The notes under the pieces were generated by a model, which ran no database searches, was not told the origin of the DNA, and worked only from the letters and a program-made list of their open reading frames with translations. Below are positions 15,097 through 23,543 of a stretch of DNA of 64,000 bases, piece after piece; the stretch's first letter is position 1, and each line of letters opens with the position of its first letter. Made by a program: the position numbers and the translations under genes. This DNA comes from Psychrobacter sp. FME13 (lineage in GTDB: Bacteria; Pseudomonadota; Gammaproteobacteria; Pseudomonadales; Moraxellaceae): the NCBI RefSeq assembly GCF_014861395.1, contig NZ_RRYV01000002.1, forward strand, positions 1-64,000, read 5' to 3'.

Positions 15097-16442
15097 GTGA
15101 TGTTAAGAGGGGTTTTAGCTTTAACGTAAATAATTCGCCAATAACTACGGTTGTGGCAGATGGCAAGTTGTGGTTAGCGTTCTACCAGCTTGGTGAAGCG
15201 TTAGGGGTGGGTAATTTGCGTAAATCATTAACCAACCATGTGACTGACAGTGATCTGACTTACTTTTTGATGGAGAACGAGCATAGCGGCTTAAACCGCC
15301 ATAGATTCATATCTGAAAAAGGGTGTTTCAGCATATTGCAAGGGCGGCGTGATGGTAAGACAGACAGCTTGAGATTGGCTATTAGGGATAGCATTGTGCC
15401 AGCGCTTAAAGCTGATCGGTTAAATATTGATCCTATTGATGTCGATAAAGATGCTGATTTAAACATCTATTATTTTAATCTTAATAAAAAAAGATTAACG
15501 GCTGTCTTTATAGATAACGATATTTATTTTAGGAAAGGCGATGTGGCAGAGATTATTAAGATACACCAACCCGCTTTTGATAAGTATGTTAGAGAGCATG
15601 CCACTAAGAAAAGTGCTTGTTTATTAAATATACCTAACAAGGTCAATGTAACTACTAGAGCGTCTTTTGTAAGCAATAACGGGCTACGCCGCATTTTGAT
15701 AGATAGGGGTGGCCAGCTTTGTGATGACTTGCGACAGTTTATCGCTATGACTGTTGTGCCTAAGATGACGCCCGCTATACCTGAGTCGCTGGCTAATGAT
15801 AGCGAAGTAAAGACAACTATACCAAAAAAAGACTGCACAGCAACGTCTTGCCCGCTATGTGAAAGTCGGTGTCAGGCTGGCTCGACGGATAGCGGGTTTA
15901 TTACGAATAACGGTGCTTGTTTAAGGTGTTGTTTTGGTAAAGGCAAGGAGGAGATTCAGGTAATGCTATTGGCTAAAGAAAAATTGAAAGACGACACATT
16001 CAACGATGACACGCCAGCGCAGACGTTTGGTCAATCGCTCAATGTTAGGTTTGATGCTGCTGTGGGTAGTGATAGAGGTGCGGCGTTTTTCAATAAGGCG
16101 TATGACGCTGCAAGCGAGCGCATGAACGAGCACCAGTTGAGCGTGGAGTGTGATGCGCCCAAAGCCGCGCAGATACTCAATGAGGCAGTGGCAACAATGG
16201 TTGAACGTGGCAAGTCATACGATAAAAATGGCAATGGTGCTGAACGTAGCATGGATAAGATTGTAGCTATGTTTGAGGCGTTGACGAGTATCAAGATGAC
16301 ACCAGCACAAGGTTATAAGTTTATGGCGTGTCTCAAGCTGGCAAGGTCAGAGCAGGGCGAGCACAAAGAAGATAATTATCTTGACGGTGCCGCTTACATG
16401 GCGCTGGCAGGTGAGGCGTCTTGTAGCGAGGTGAGCGCATGA
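15093..16442 (+). CDS. BRO-BRO-zinc-DUF6378 fusion protein
   Basis: 449 residues with an unusual layout. Residues about 8-110 form a BRO-N-type domain (LWLAFYQLGEALGVGNLRKS, FISEKGCFSILQGRR). Residues about 125-235 look like a second, diverged BRO-N copy (TAVFIDNDIYFRKGDVAEII, FVSNNGLRRILIDRGG). A cysteine cluster follows (CPLCESRC...CLRCC, about 258-290). Residues about 356-445 match DUF6378 (EAVATMVERGKSYDKNGNG, GYKFMACLKLARSEQG). BRO domains bind DNA; the combined role is unknown. ATGA overlap with DUF1064. Confidence 0.7.
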   Translation: MSDVKRGFSFNVNNSPITTVVADGKLWLAFYQLGEALGVGNLRKSLTNHVTDSDLTYFLMENEHSGLNRHRFISEKGCFSILQGRRDGKTDSLRLAIRDSIVPALKADRLNIDPIDVDKDADLNIYYFNLNKKRLTAVFIDNDIYFRKGDVAEIIKIHQPAFDKYVREHATKKSACLLNIPNKVNVTTRASFVSNNGLRRILIDRGGQLCDDLRQFIAMTVVPKMTPAIPESLANDSEVKTTIPKKDCTATSCPLCESRCQAGSTDSGFITNNGACLRCCFGKGKEEIQVMLLAKEKLKDDTFNDDTPAQTFGQSLNVRFDAAVGSDRGAAFFNKAYDAASERMNEHQLSVECDAPKAAQILNEAVATMVERGKSYDKNGNGAERSMDKIVAMFEALTSIKMTPAQGYKFMACLKLARSEQGEHKEDNYLDGAAYMALAGEASCSEVSA

Positions 16443-16669
16443 ATAAATTAATCACCAAAAGCTTGATAGCGTCAATGCCCCGCTGGGTTAAATGCTTAAC
16501 TGTAGATAGTAACGGCAAGTTATGGGGTCACGAGGCTAGCAAGGCAGATTTGGAGTGCAACAAAGCTCGCCATTATTGCGTTGATATGAGTAAGCGTGAG
16601 CAGTGTTTTGGACAAGGGTTTGACCGTAGGGATTGGCAGCACAGGGTTTTTGCGGTAGCACATAAATAA
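16439..16669 (+). CDS. Cys-containing hypothetical protein, 76 aa
   Basis: No known family. Three cysteines (ECNKARHYCVD, EQCFGQ) could bind a metal. The ATG overlaps the previous stop (ATGA), so it is the last gene of this unit before a hairpin. Confidence 0.5.
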   Translation: MNKLITKSLIASMPRWVKCLTVDSNGKLWGHEASKADLECNKARHYCVDMSKREQCFGQGFDRRDWQHRVFAVAHK

Positions 16670-16670
16670 A

Positions 16671-16700
16671 AAACGTCCAAGCTGGCAGGCAAGGACGTTT
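16671..16700 (-). terminator. Hairpin with antisense-side T-run
   Basis: AAACGTCC (16671-16678) pairs with GGACGTTT (16693-16700). The A-tract before the stem gives a T-run on the minus strand only. Same design as the hairpin at 10397; it would mainly block leftward transcription. Confidence 0.5.
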
Positions 16701-16753
16701 GGATATTACATAAGTTTTTGATCTGAACAACGATAGCGAGTTGATTATATCTG

Positions 16754-16774
16754 CATTGCAAAGTGGCTGCAATG
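16754..16774. promoter_or_regulatory. Inverted repeat before the XRE regulator gene
   Basis: CATTGCA (16754-16760) and TGCAATG (16768-16774) are exact complements, 22 bp before the regulator's ATG. A 7-7-7 spacing suits an HTH-dimer operator, perhaps autoregulatory. Confidence 0.5.
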
Positions 16775-16796
16775 TTCATTATCTCAGGGATGCACT

Positions 16797-17519
16797 ATGG
16801 CTAAGCGACTAGGTTTTACTAAGCGTGATTTAAAAAGTATTAATGTGACTGTCGGTCTAAACTTGGCAGCGGCAAGGCGTAACGCTGGCATGAGTCAAAC
16901 AGAGGTCATGCAAGCGGTATGGGGTGTGTCAAACAATCGCAATCGCATCAGCGAGATTGAAAACGGCAAGCACAATCTATCGCTGGCAGACCTTCTTATT
17001 TTTCAAGATTTATATGGGCAATCAATGGATTATATCCTAGGCTTATCATGTGAGCCTGAGCTTGATATGCTGGCAGGTACGGTCAATCATGTGGTTAATC
17101 AGTCTCAAAGTCTTATTCAGATGCTAACGACTGAGCTTGCCAGCGTCATGGTGACTCATGTTAAATCTATCTGTAAAAACGACCACGAAGCATTGCTGGC
17201 CAGCGCAAAAAGGCTTTGCCAGACTGCTAAGACTGATAGCGCTAACACGGTAGTGGGTAGCCCTACTTATCAGGCGATAGGCGATGTTATGCAGGTTATT
17301 AGAGATATCGAGGTTAAGCAGGCAAGACAGGTGCAAGCCGTTGATATGCAGATGGCACAGATAGCCGCGCGTGTCGATAAAGAGGATCGACATAGATTGC
17401 TTGCAGATCGTGATAAGCATTATCAGTACAGCATACCGCTAGCCAAGCCTAAGACCTTGAATGACGATAGCTTTACCGCTAACCCTGACGATGTGTTTGT
17501 GGGGGTGGATTGTGGCTGA
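16797..17519 (+). CDS. XRE-family HTH regulator with long helical C-terminus
   Basis: 240 residues. Residues about 18-78 (LNLAAARRNAGMSQTEVMQA, NRISEIENGKHNLSLADLL) form a canonical XRE HTH. Residues 90-210 are helical, without a known domain. It lies at the end of the early operon, one gene before the first GGAACAC late promoter. It is therefore a candidate activator of the late region; this is inference from position only. Confidence 0.75.
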   Translation: MAKRLGFTKRDLKSINVTVGLNLAAARRNAGMSQTEVMQAVWGVSNNRNRISEIENGKHNLSLADLLIFQDLYGQSMDYILGLSCEPELDMLAGTVNHVVNQSQSLIQMLTTELASVMVTHVKSICKNDHEALLASAKRLCQTAKTDSANTVVGSPTYQAIGDVMQVIRDIEVKQARQVQAVDMQMAQIAARVDKEDRHRLLADRDKHYQYSIPLAKPKTLNDDSFTANPDDVFVGVDCG

Positions 17520-18369
17520 TTATATTACTGATGATGTTTGGGAGTCGGCACAATTAATATGGGAAAACACACCAATCATTACTGACAGAGAGCTTGCTGA
17601 CCAGCTTACCACTCATTTTGGTGAGGATGCGCCTAAGTCTCATACTTCGGTTGGTAGGAGGCGACGCAAAGAAGAGTGGGTTAAAAACAACCTCGTATCA
17701 CCTAAAAAAAAGAGCATCAAAGGCAATAAAAAACACGCACCAAGCGAGCAAAACAAGCAGAATACTACGCACCAAAAAGCACAAAAAACAAAGTTGGTGC
17801 GCTCTAAAACTAATAAAGCACAAAATGACCAAAAACCACGCACCAACGCACCAAAAAACGAAGTTATTAAGAAAATAACCGACAATATTGTCATGAGCGC
17901 AAAGCAACGCGCCACCATGATTATTAAACACCGTAAAAGATGGGAAAAACAAGGCGATATTCAAGACAATGTGGTTTCACTTTCGCTCAGTTTGCTTGAT
18001 GATTTAGAGGACATAGACGCTGATCCTGAGACCATACAAAAAAAGATAGCAGTGATAAATATTTTGGCCAACGCGCTCGATGTGACCACTCGTGCTTCAA
18101 AGACAATAAGCGAGGTAGAATTGCCTTTATGCGGAATCACCCCAGAGGACTTTAGCCAGTCCGATCAAGAACGTCGCTTAGGAGCGCTTGAGGCATTGGG
18201 TGATATTGACGGGCAAGAACGAGAAGCAAGGGATAGATTGAAGGCTGAGCTTGATGATAGGCTTGAGTGGATTAAGGAGACAGCCAGTAGCGGCGACTTT
18301 GGGCGCACGCCTGAGCCAGACGATGACGACGACATAGAAGAGATAGACTATACGCAAGTTGACGACTAA
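17512..18369 (+). CDS. DNA-binding protein, possible small terminase
   Basis: 285 residues from a GTG overlapping the previous stop. The N-terminus (DVWESAQLIWENTPIITDRE) is HTH-like, followed by a long Lys/Gln/Asn-rich basic linker (about 60-130), a helical domain (about 140-220) and an acidic tail (PDDDDDIEEID). HTH, oligomerisation helices and acidic tail are the usual layout of small terminase subunits, but no family match is certain and the large subunit lies 6.6 kb away. It is the last gene before the late region. Confidence 0.45.
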   Translation: MADYITDDVWESAQLIWENTPIITDRELADQLTTHFGEDAPKSHTSVGRRRRKEEWVKNNLVSPKKKSIKGNKKHAPSEQNKQNTTHQKAQKTKLVRSKTNKAQNDQKPRTNAPKNEVIKKITDNIVMSAKQRATMIIKHRKRWEKQGDIQDNVVSLSLSLLDDLEDIDADPETIQKKIAVINILANALDVTTRASKTISEVELPLCGITPEDFSQSDQERRLGALEALGDIDGQEREARDRLKAELDDRLEWIKETASSGDFGRTPEPDDDDDIEEIDYTQVDD

Positions 18370-18408
18370 GGAACACCAAGGCGCTTAAACGCTGGCAAGT
18401 GCGATAAT
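18370..18408 (+). promoter_or_regulatory. Late promoter 1 (GGAACAC family)
   Basis: GGAACACC at 18370-18377 and -10 GATAAT at 18403-18408. ATAATTGAGTG (18404-18414) is complementary to CACTCAATTAT (18433-18443), which covers the start codon of the next gene. Confidence 0.75.
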
Positions 18409-18441
18409 TGAGTGACTTAACACACATACAGGCACTCAATT

Positions 18442-20937
18442 ATGACTACCCTAAATTACGATGCTAACGGCTTTATCGTTGGCATTAATCGCATGAAGGA
18501 CGGGATTGATAACGTCCATGATGATACGCAAGAGATCATTCAGATACTCAAGAGCCAAAACCAAATTGGCAACACACGAATGCGAGAGCTTACCCGCGCT
18601 GTTAAATCCGCAAACTATCGTAGCGAATCACAAGCCAGCGCAAGCATAAGTCGCACGCGCTCAAGCTCGCTCGATAGACGCCCGCGTATACCCTCTTCAG
18701 CTAGTACCGATGGCACCAATAACCGTAATAGCAATAGATCATCTAGCGGTTCAGCTAGTCGCTCAACGATTAGCCGTGCCAGCTCAAGCGCAGCTGATCG
18801 TGGTAGCAATTCATCCGGCTCAAGTAATCGCAGTACAAGCTCAAGCAACAACTCACCCGATAATGCTCGACGTGAGCGTGATGCCAATGGGCGCTTTATA
18901 TCGGATGGTAGTAATAGCAAAAGAGGTTTTGGCTTGCCTGGTGGTATGGGCGGCCTTAGTAATGATGTTAGCGGCATGGATCCGATGCTTGATAGTATTA
19001 GAGAGGCTAAAGAACTGCTATCTCCTATCGGACGCGCTGGCAAGCTTGCCGGACGCGGTGCTAAGTTCAGTTGGTCAAAGTTTAAGTCAATGAAGCGCCG
19101 AGAGCCATTGCCTAACGATGAGACGCGCCACAATCGTGAGAATGAGAAGTTATTAGATAAAATATGGAAGGCGATTAAAAAGCAAGGCAGTGGTGGTTCT
19201 GGTGGCGGCTTACTGGGTGGCTTACTGGGTGGCGGTGGTCGCAACAGACGCGGTGGTCGTGGTCGTCGCGGGCTTCTTGGTAGACTAGGCGGGTTAGGTG
19301 GCGGCTTAGTAAGAGGATTGGGTAGAAAGCTACCTTATATTGGGGCAGCGATTGGGGCAGGTTCGCTTGCTATGGATTGGGACGGCCTCAATCACAAGGA
19401 GAAGAGCGCAGGTGTGGGCGGTGTTGCTGGTGGTGCTGGCGGCGCATTGGCAGGGGCAGCAGCAGGCGCGACCATAGGTTCGGTTGTGCCAGTTATTGGC
19501 ACGGCTATTGGTGGCATTATTGGCGGTGGTGTTGGTTACTGGCTTGGTAGCGGTGCAGGTGAAGCATTAGGCGCAGCGGCATCCCCTTATATTGAGGATT
19601 GGACGAACTCTATTACTGCTTATAACTTGCCTAAGAAAATGAGTGATACGTGGAATAATGGGGTTAAGCCGTTTTTTTCTAAGATATTAAAGACGGCTGG
19701 TGACTTTGGATCGTGGGTTAAGGACTTGCCGGCAGGTATTAAAGACTTCTTTGGGTTTGATGGTGGCGGCAATGGCGCTCCAGCAGGAGAGGCGTTAAGG
19801 GCGGCAGACTACGCTATAAAAAATGCGGCTAATGAATCACTTGGCAAATGCGCTGAGTATGTTAATAACGCTTTTCAAGCGCAAGGATTAAAAGCTAGCG
19901 GCCACGGCGTTGATGTAGCAACAAATCTACGCAAGGGCAATGAAGGTAAGTTTGAGGACGTGGCCTATGATGAAAACTACCAACCGCAAGTTGGTGATGT
20001 TATGAGTATGCCATCAAGCAAGAAGTCTAAGCATAACTACGGTCACGCCGCGATCTACACTAAAGACGGTTGGGTTTCGGATTACAAGCAAGGCGAGAAG
20101 TACGGCAATACCGCAGCGCCTAACTCCGATTACTACGAGGATATCCAGTCAGGACGCATCAAGCCAACTATTAGCCGTATGATTAATAGCGAGGCTGTAG
20201 CAGCACCCAGAAGCTCGTCTACTATCGCTAAGAGTAACCAAGCGATGGACTTCTTTATGAGCAAAGGGTGGACGAAAGAGCAAGCCGCTGGACTCGTTGC
20301 TAACTTACAAAAAGAAAGTCAGTTCGATCATAAGGCAAGTGGTGATAGTGGTAAAGCTTATGGCGTGGCTCAGTGGCATCCAGATAGACAAGCTAATTTT
20401 AAGAAGAAGTACGGTAAGAATATCAAACAAGCAACCTATGCCGAACAACTAGATTTTGTTGACTATGAGTTGACTAAGGGCACAGAGCAGGCTGCTGGCA
20501 AGCGATTACGTAAGGCCACTAATGCGGCTCAAGCGGGTTCGGTGGTATCGCAGTATTATGAGCGCCCAAAAAATGTAGAGAGTGAAAAAAGAGAACGTGC
20601 CGCGATTGCTGCTGGCATTGCCAATAGCCACTCAGTAAATACCAGTATTGCTAATAAGGCGAAGCCTAGTAGTAGCGCCACAGGCTTTAGCCTTGGTGGT
20701 ATGACCAGTGCAAGCAGTCTTGCATCAACCGGTAGCTACAAACCTGCTAACTTGCCAGCCACACCCGTGCTAAAAATACCCGCCATGCCTAAGATTAAAG
20801 AACGACTAGACAGTGGTGGCAGCAATAAACCTGTTATATTGCAATCAAGTAATGATACAATTAATCAAAATTTGTCGGATAGAGGGTTAGCACATGCGGT
20901 TACAGGCGGCTTTGGTCAAGATAGGATGTGGGGTTAG
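18442..20937 (+). CDS. Tail structural protein with CHAP/NlpC-like and tail-lysozyme domains
   Basis: 831 residues. Residues 1-150 are Ser/Arg-rich; about 255-380 is Gly/Ala-rich and hydrophobic, as in tape-measure proteins. About 455-560 is a Cys/His peptidase-like domain (GKCAEYVNN with C470, YGHAAIYT with H535). About 610-710 is a phage tail lysozyme (AAGLVANLQKESQFDHKAS with E625, GVAQWHPDRQ). Both domains should cut peptidoglycan at DNA entry. It may be the tape measure or a puncturing accessory. Its start codon lies in the right arm of the promoter's inverted repeat. Confidence 0.75.
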   Translation: MTTLNYDANGFIVGINRMKDGIDNVHDDTQEIIQILKSQNQIGNTRMRELTRAVKSANYRSESQASASISRTRSSSLDRRPRIPSSASTDGTNNRNSNRSSSGSASRSTISRASSSAADRGSNSSGSSNRSTSSSNNSPDNARRERDANGRFISDGSNSKRGFGLPGGMGGLSNDVSGMDPMLDSIREAKELLSPIGRAGKLAGRGAKFSWSKFKSMKRREPLPNDETRHNRENEKLLDKIWKAIKKQGSGGSGGGLLGGLLGGGGRNRRGGRGRRGLLGRLGGLGGGLVRGLGRKLPYIGAAIGAGSLAMDWDGLNHKEKSAGVGGVAGGAGGALAGAAAGATIGSVVPVIGTAIGGIIGGGVGYWLGSGAGEALGAAASPYIEDWTNSITAYNLPKKMSDTWNNGVKPFFSKILKTAGDFGSWVKDLPAGIKDFFGFDGGGNGAPAGEALRAADYAIKNAANESLGKCAEYVNNAFQAQGLKASGHGVDVATNLRKGNEGKFEDVAYDENYQPQVGDVMSMPSSKKSKHNYGHAAIYTKDGWVSDYKQGEKYGNTAAPNSDYYEDIQSGRIKPTISRMINSEAVAAPRSSSTIAKSNQAMDFFMSKGWTKEQAAGLVANLQKESQFDHKASGDSGKAYGVAQWHPDRQANFKKKYGKNIKQATYAEQLDFVDYELTKGTEQAAGKRLRKATNAAQAGSVVSQYYERPKNVESEKRERAAIAAGIANSHSVNTSIANKAKPSSSATGFSLGGMTSASSLASTGSYKPANLPATPVLKIPAMPKIKERLDSGGSNKPVILQSSNDTINQNLSDRGLAHAVTGGFGQDRMWG

Positions 20938-21244
20938 TTTGTCATTGAGCTTATTCACGCCAGCGCTGGCAAGTGATGACTACAACTGTACGCAGTTAAT
21001 GTATGAGCATGGGTTGGCTACTTCAGCGCAGCTATATTGTGGATATGAAGATTACAGTGAGGCTGTAATTAGTAAAGCCAGTCAATGTATGGCACTCGCA
21101 GAAGATCATGGGGAGTCAGATCGATTGAAAGAAACTTTAAAAGAAGGGTTGGCTGATTTTCAGGCAGAGTATGAAAATGCCAGTAATAAAAAAGAGATAT
21201 GTAGTGTGTTTGCCGATCAGTTTCCACTATTTGTAAGACCGTAA
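20894..21244 (+). CDS. Secreted four-cysteine small protein
   Basis: 116 residues. A clear signal peptide (VSLSLSLFTPALA, cleavage before SDDYNC) leads to a mature part with four to five Cys, so it is probably periplasmic. It overlaps the tail-lysin gene by 44 nt. It may modify the envelope or block superinfection; the sequence does not say. Confidence 0.6.
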   Translation: MRLQAALVKIGCGVSLSLSLFTPALASDDYNCTQLMYEHGLATSAQLYCGYEDYSEAVISKASQCMALAEDHGESDRLKETLKEGLADFQAEYENASNKKEICSVFADQFPLFVRP

Positions 21245-21263
21245 AAATATAAGTTTATGAAGA

Positions 21264-21297
21264 AGGGCTTGCGTTTAAGGCGCAGCCCTATTTTTTT
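21264..21297 (+). terminator. Rho-independent terminator
   Basis: AGGGCTTGCG pairs with CGCAGCCCT (one bulged T) and is followed by seven T. It ends the tail-lysin unit just before the Mrr-like gene. Confidence 0.85.
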
Positions 21298-21318
21298 AAC
21301 TAAAATTAAGAGAGTCCA

Positions 21319-22461
21319 ATGAAAGGTTCTTCAGATATGCCACCTTTTGGTGACATCCTCAACGCGGGTATTCAGGCAGTTAAGCAATTATGCAATCGAA
21401 CCAACGGTATTACTCCTAAAGCTTTTGATAAGAAGGTAGAAGAAATTACGGGAATTACAGGCGAGCATTTAAAAATATCTTTTGTGAATCCTGAGTTTCC
21501 TATACATGCAGACGATGAAGATGAGGACATGGTTGATTCTTGTTATGCGTATTTAACCGAGATAATGCTATCTTGCCTAGTGGCAATAGGCGCGATAAAA
21601 AGTGAGGTTTTCAATATTGAAGCGAATCTAGGGCAGTCTTCTATTCACCTTATCCCCTTCAATAGCAGGATTACGCCTGAAAATTTAATACAGATAGATC
21701 CCTTTGGTAAGATTTATTTTTGGCTGGCAGGCGATAATTTTGCAAATTACCGACACTCTGATGTTTCTTCTAATACATACCAGTCGAACCTAGGTAGATT
21801 CGATTCTAAGAGCTTCCGAGTCTTGCGCGAGGTTAATAAAGCTGCTTATGGGGAAAAAGGCGACCCTTTAATTAATCATTTAATTAGCGAAACGATGCGC
21901 CGTACTTCTGTATTTATGAATAACTATGCCAATGTAATTGCAGCGAACGACCATGTAAAAGTGACGCCAAAAATGATACTGGATGAGGTTTTTCATTTAA
22001 CCCCATTACAGTTTGAGCATCTTTGTTTGAGTGTGGTTGAGGCCTCGTTAAAGCGAGAGGATCCAAATGCCATTTTCAGCGCAAAGCATACAGGACAGAG
22101 TAATGACGGTGGTATAGACGGTATTATCACGCAAGACTGTGGCGCTGATGATATTCATACTTATTATATCCAAGCTAAGCAGTACAGCGAAGGTAATAAT
22201 ATATCAAACAGAGAACTGCGCAATTTCGTTGGTGGTTTTACACCTGATACTAAGTATCATCATGGTATATTTATTACTACAAGTGATTTTACCAAGCCAG
22301 CACTGGATTATGCTCAAAACCTAAATAGCCATAGTTTAATTTTAATTAATCAGATGGCTTTATTGGATTTGATGCTAGAGCATGAAATAGGTTTAGAGAA
22401 AGTACAGACAGAAACGTTAGTTATGAATAAGTCGTTCTTTAAAAAATTACGAAAGCATTAA
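21319..22461 (+). CDS. Mrr-family restriction endonuclease-like protein
   Basis: 380 residues. Residues about 228-360 are an Mrr-type PD-(D/E)xK domain: LTPLQFEHLCLSVVEASL, NDGGIDGII with D267, YYIQAKQY with Q285-A-K287, and HHGIFITTSDFTKPALDYA. Mrr enzymes cut modified or foreign DNA. The N-terminal 220 residues are not recognised and may sense the trigger. It stands alone between a terminator and the next late promoter, with no GGAACAC element of its own, like a moron gene. It could protect the lysogen. Confidence 0.75.
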   Translation: MKGSSDMPPFGDILNAGIQAVKQLCNRTNGITPKAFDKKVEEITGITGEHLKISFVNPEFPIHADDEDEDMVDSCYAYLTEIMLSCLVAIGAIKSEVFNIEANLGQSSIHLIPFNSRITPENLIQIDPFGKIYFWLAGDNFANYRHSDVSSNTYQSNLGRFDSKSFRVLREVNKAAYGEKGDPLINHLISETMRRTSVFMNNYANVIAANDHVKVTPKMILDEVFHLTPLQFEHLCLSVVEASLKREDPNAIFSAKHTGQSNDGGIDGIITQDCGADDIHTYYIQAKQYSEGNNISNRELRNFVGGFTPDTKYHHGIFITTSDFTKPALDYAQNLNSHSLILINQMALLDLMLEHEIGLEKVQTETLVMNKSFFKKLRKH

Positions 22462-22531
22462 TATGTAATAGCGCTTTCCTATATCTCTAACTAACGGTTG
22501 TTAGTTATGCGCTGGCAAGAATACAGCGCTA

Positions 22532-22571
22532 GGAACACCCCAGCCAGCACCCCAGCAAAGCCCCTTAAACT
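22532..22571 (+). promoter_or_regulatory. Late promoter 2 (GGAACAC family)
   Basis: GGAACACC at 22532-22539 and -10 TAAACT at 22566-22571. AAGCCCCTTAA (22558-22568) pairs exactly with TTAAGGGGCTT (22593-22603), which contains the AAGGGG ribosome site of the next gene. Confidence 0.8.
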
Positions 22572-22608
22572 AAGTATATTAACTATGCTTACTTAAGGGG
22601 CTTTTTTC

Positions 22609-23535
22609 ATGGCTAAGAAAACAAAACTGATTACTTATAACTTGAGTGATCGTGGTCGCTCAAAAGATATCGGTACAGATAGATCAGACGTAAGCGTTCA
22701 GTCGATGGTTGATAACATCAACTCAAGCCGCACACAAGAGCTGGTCAATAGCGGTGATATGTACGGCTATTATGGCCATGAGTTGCGTGGACGTTTCGGT
22801 ATGAATCCGCCAGACGTTTGGGTAAACCCTAATACTAATGAAACAATCCGCATTGAACCAGCTATCCGCACTATCAAGTTATCGGCTGATAATAGTGGCA
22901 ATGTCTCAACGCAGCATGAGTTTTTAGACACTGATAGCGGTAAATACTCAGAGCGCCTATATGCCAACAAAGTAGGCGGCTTTTCTAGTGCTGTCATGCG
23001 CAAACGTGGCGCTGGCGGGTTGTATGATGTCACAGGCTTTTACGGCTATGACTTTGTGCGCCAGCCAAACTACAACACCAATCGCGGTGACGGACTTTTT
23101 GACGCGCTATTCATCGAGCAAGAGGATGGTGAATTTGCATTTGATAGTGTCGCTGGCATGACCTCGCAGCAATCCGCTATCAAGTCAGCATTAGAGACAG
23201 CCATTGTCCACCAGTACGACAGTATCTTAACGGCTATTCAGTCGGACGCTATGATTAATCACTACCAGAATGAAGTGGTCGCCGCTCAAGAAGAGGCGAT
23301 TAATCGTGAGTTGCGTCAAAAGAACATCCAAGCCAAACGTGCCAGCCGCAAAGAAGTGCTATTTGACAACCTTGTCTGCCCGTCAGTGCCATTTAGTGAG
23401 ATTGCCGCGCAATGGGATAGCTTTAACGATCAAGGTACTAGCGACAAAGATTTACGCACGACTGAGAGCGCTAAAAAAACGCACTTGGATAGCGAGCGTA
23501 AGACTGAGCGTGTTTTCTTATTTGGTAATCGATAG
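22609..23535 (+). CDS. Prohead protease-like structural protein
   Basis: 308 residues. The order of GYYGHELRG (H57), AIRTIKLSADNSGNVSTQHE, FLDTDSGK and KVGGFSSAV (S126/S127) resembles T4 gp21/herpes-type prohead proteases (GELGHP ... vSHvI ... ilDTp.G ... lGiSSRG). The C-terminal half is charged and helical and could be a scaffold part. The match is by eye and rather weak; it could be another head or tail protein. First gene of the unit that leads to the large terminase. Confidence 0.45.
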   Translation: MAKKTKLITYNLSDRGRSKDIGTDRSDVSVQSMVDNINSSRTQELVNSGDMYGYYGHELRGRFGMNPPDVWVNPNTNETIRIEPAIRTIKLSADNSGNVSTQHEFLDTDSGKYSERLYANKVGGFSSAVMRKRGAGGLYDVTGFYGYDFVRQPNYNTNRGDGLFDALFIEQEDGEFAFDSVAGMTSQQSAIKSALETAIVHQYDSILTAIQSDAMINHYQNEVVAAQEEAINRELRQKNIQAKRASRKEVLFDNLVCPSVPFSEIAAQWDSFNDQGTSDKDLRTTESAKKTHLDSERKTERVFLFGNR

Positions 23536-23543
23536 GGGTGGGT

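Noticed and set aside
18615-19244. Long antisense ORF in the tail-lysin gene
   Set aside because: Its Pro/Leu/Ser/Arg-rich product mirrors the Ser/Gly-rich coding strand; no ribosome site or family.
22541-22560. CCAGC-rich stretch in late promoter 2 as a separate repeat element
   Set aside because: The short CAGC copies overlap the promoter spacer and do not recur at other promoters.
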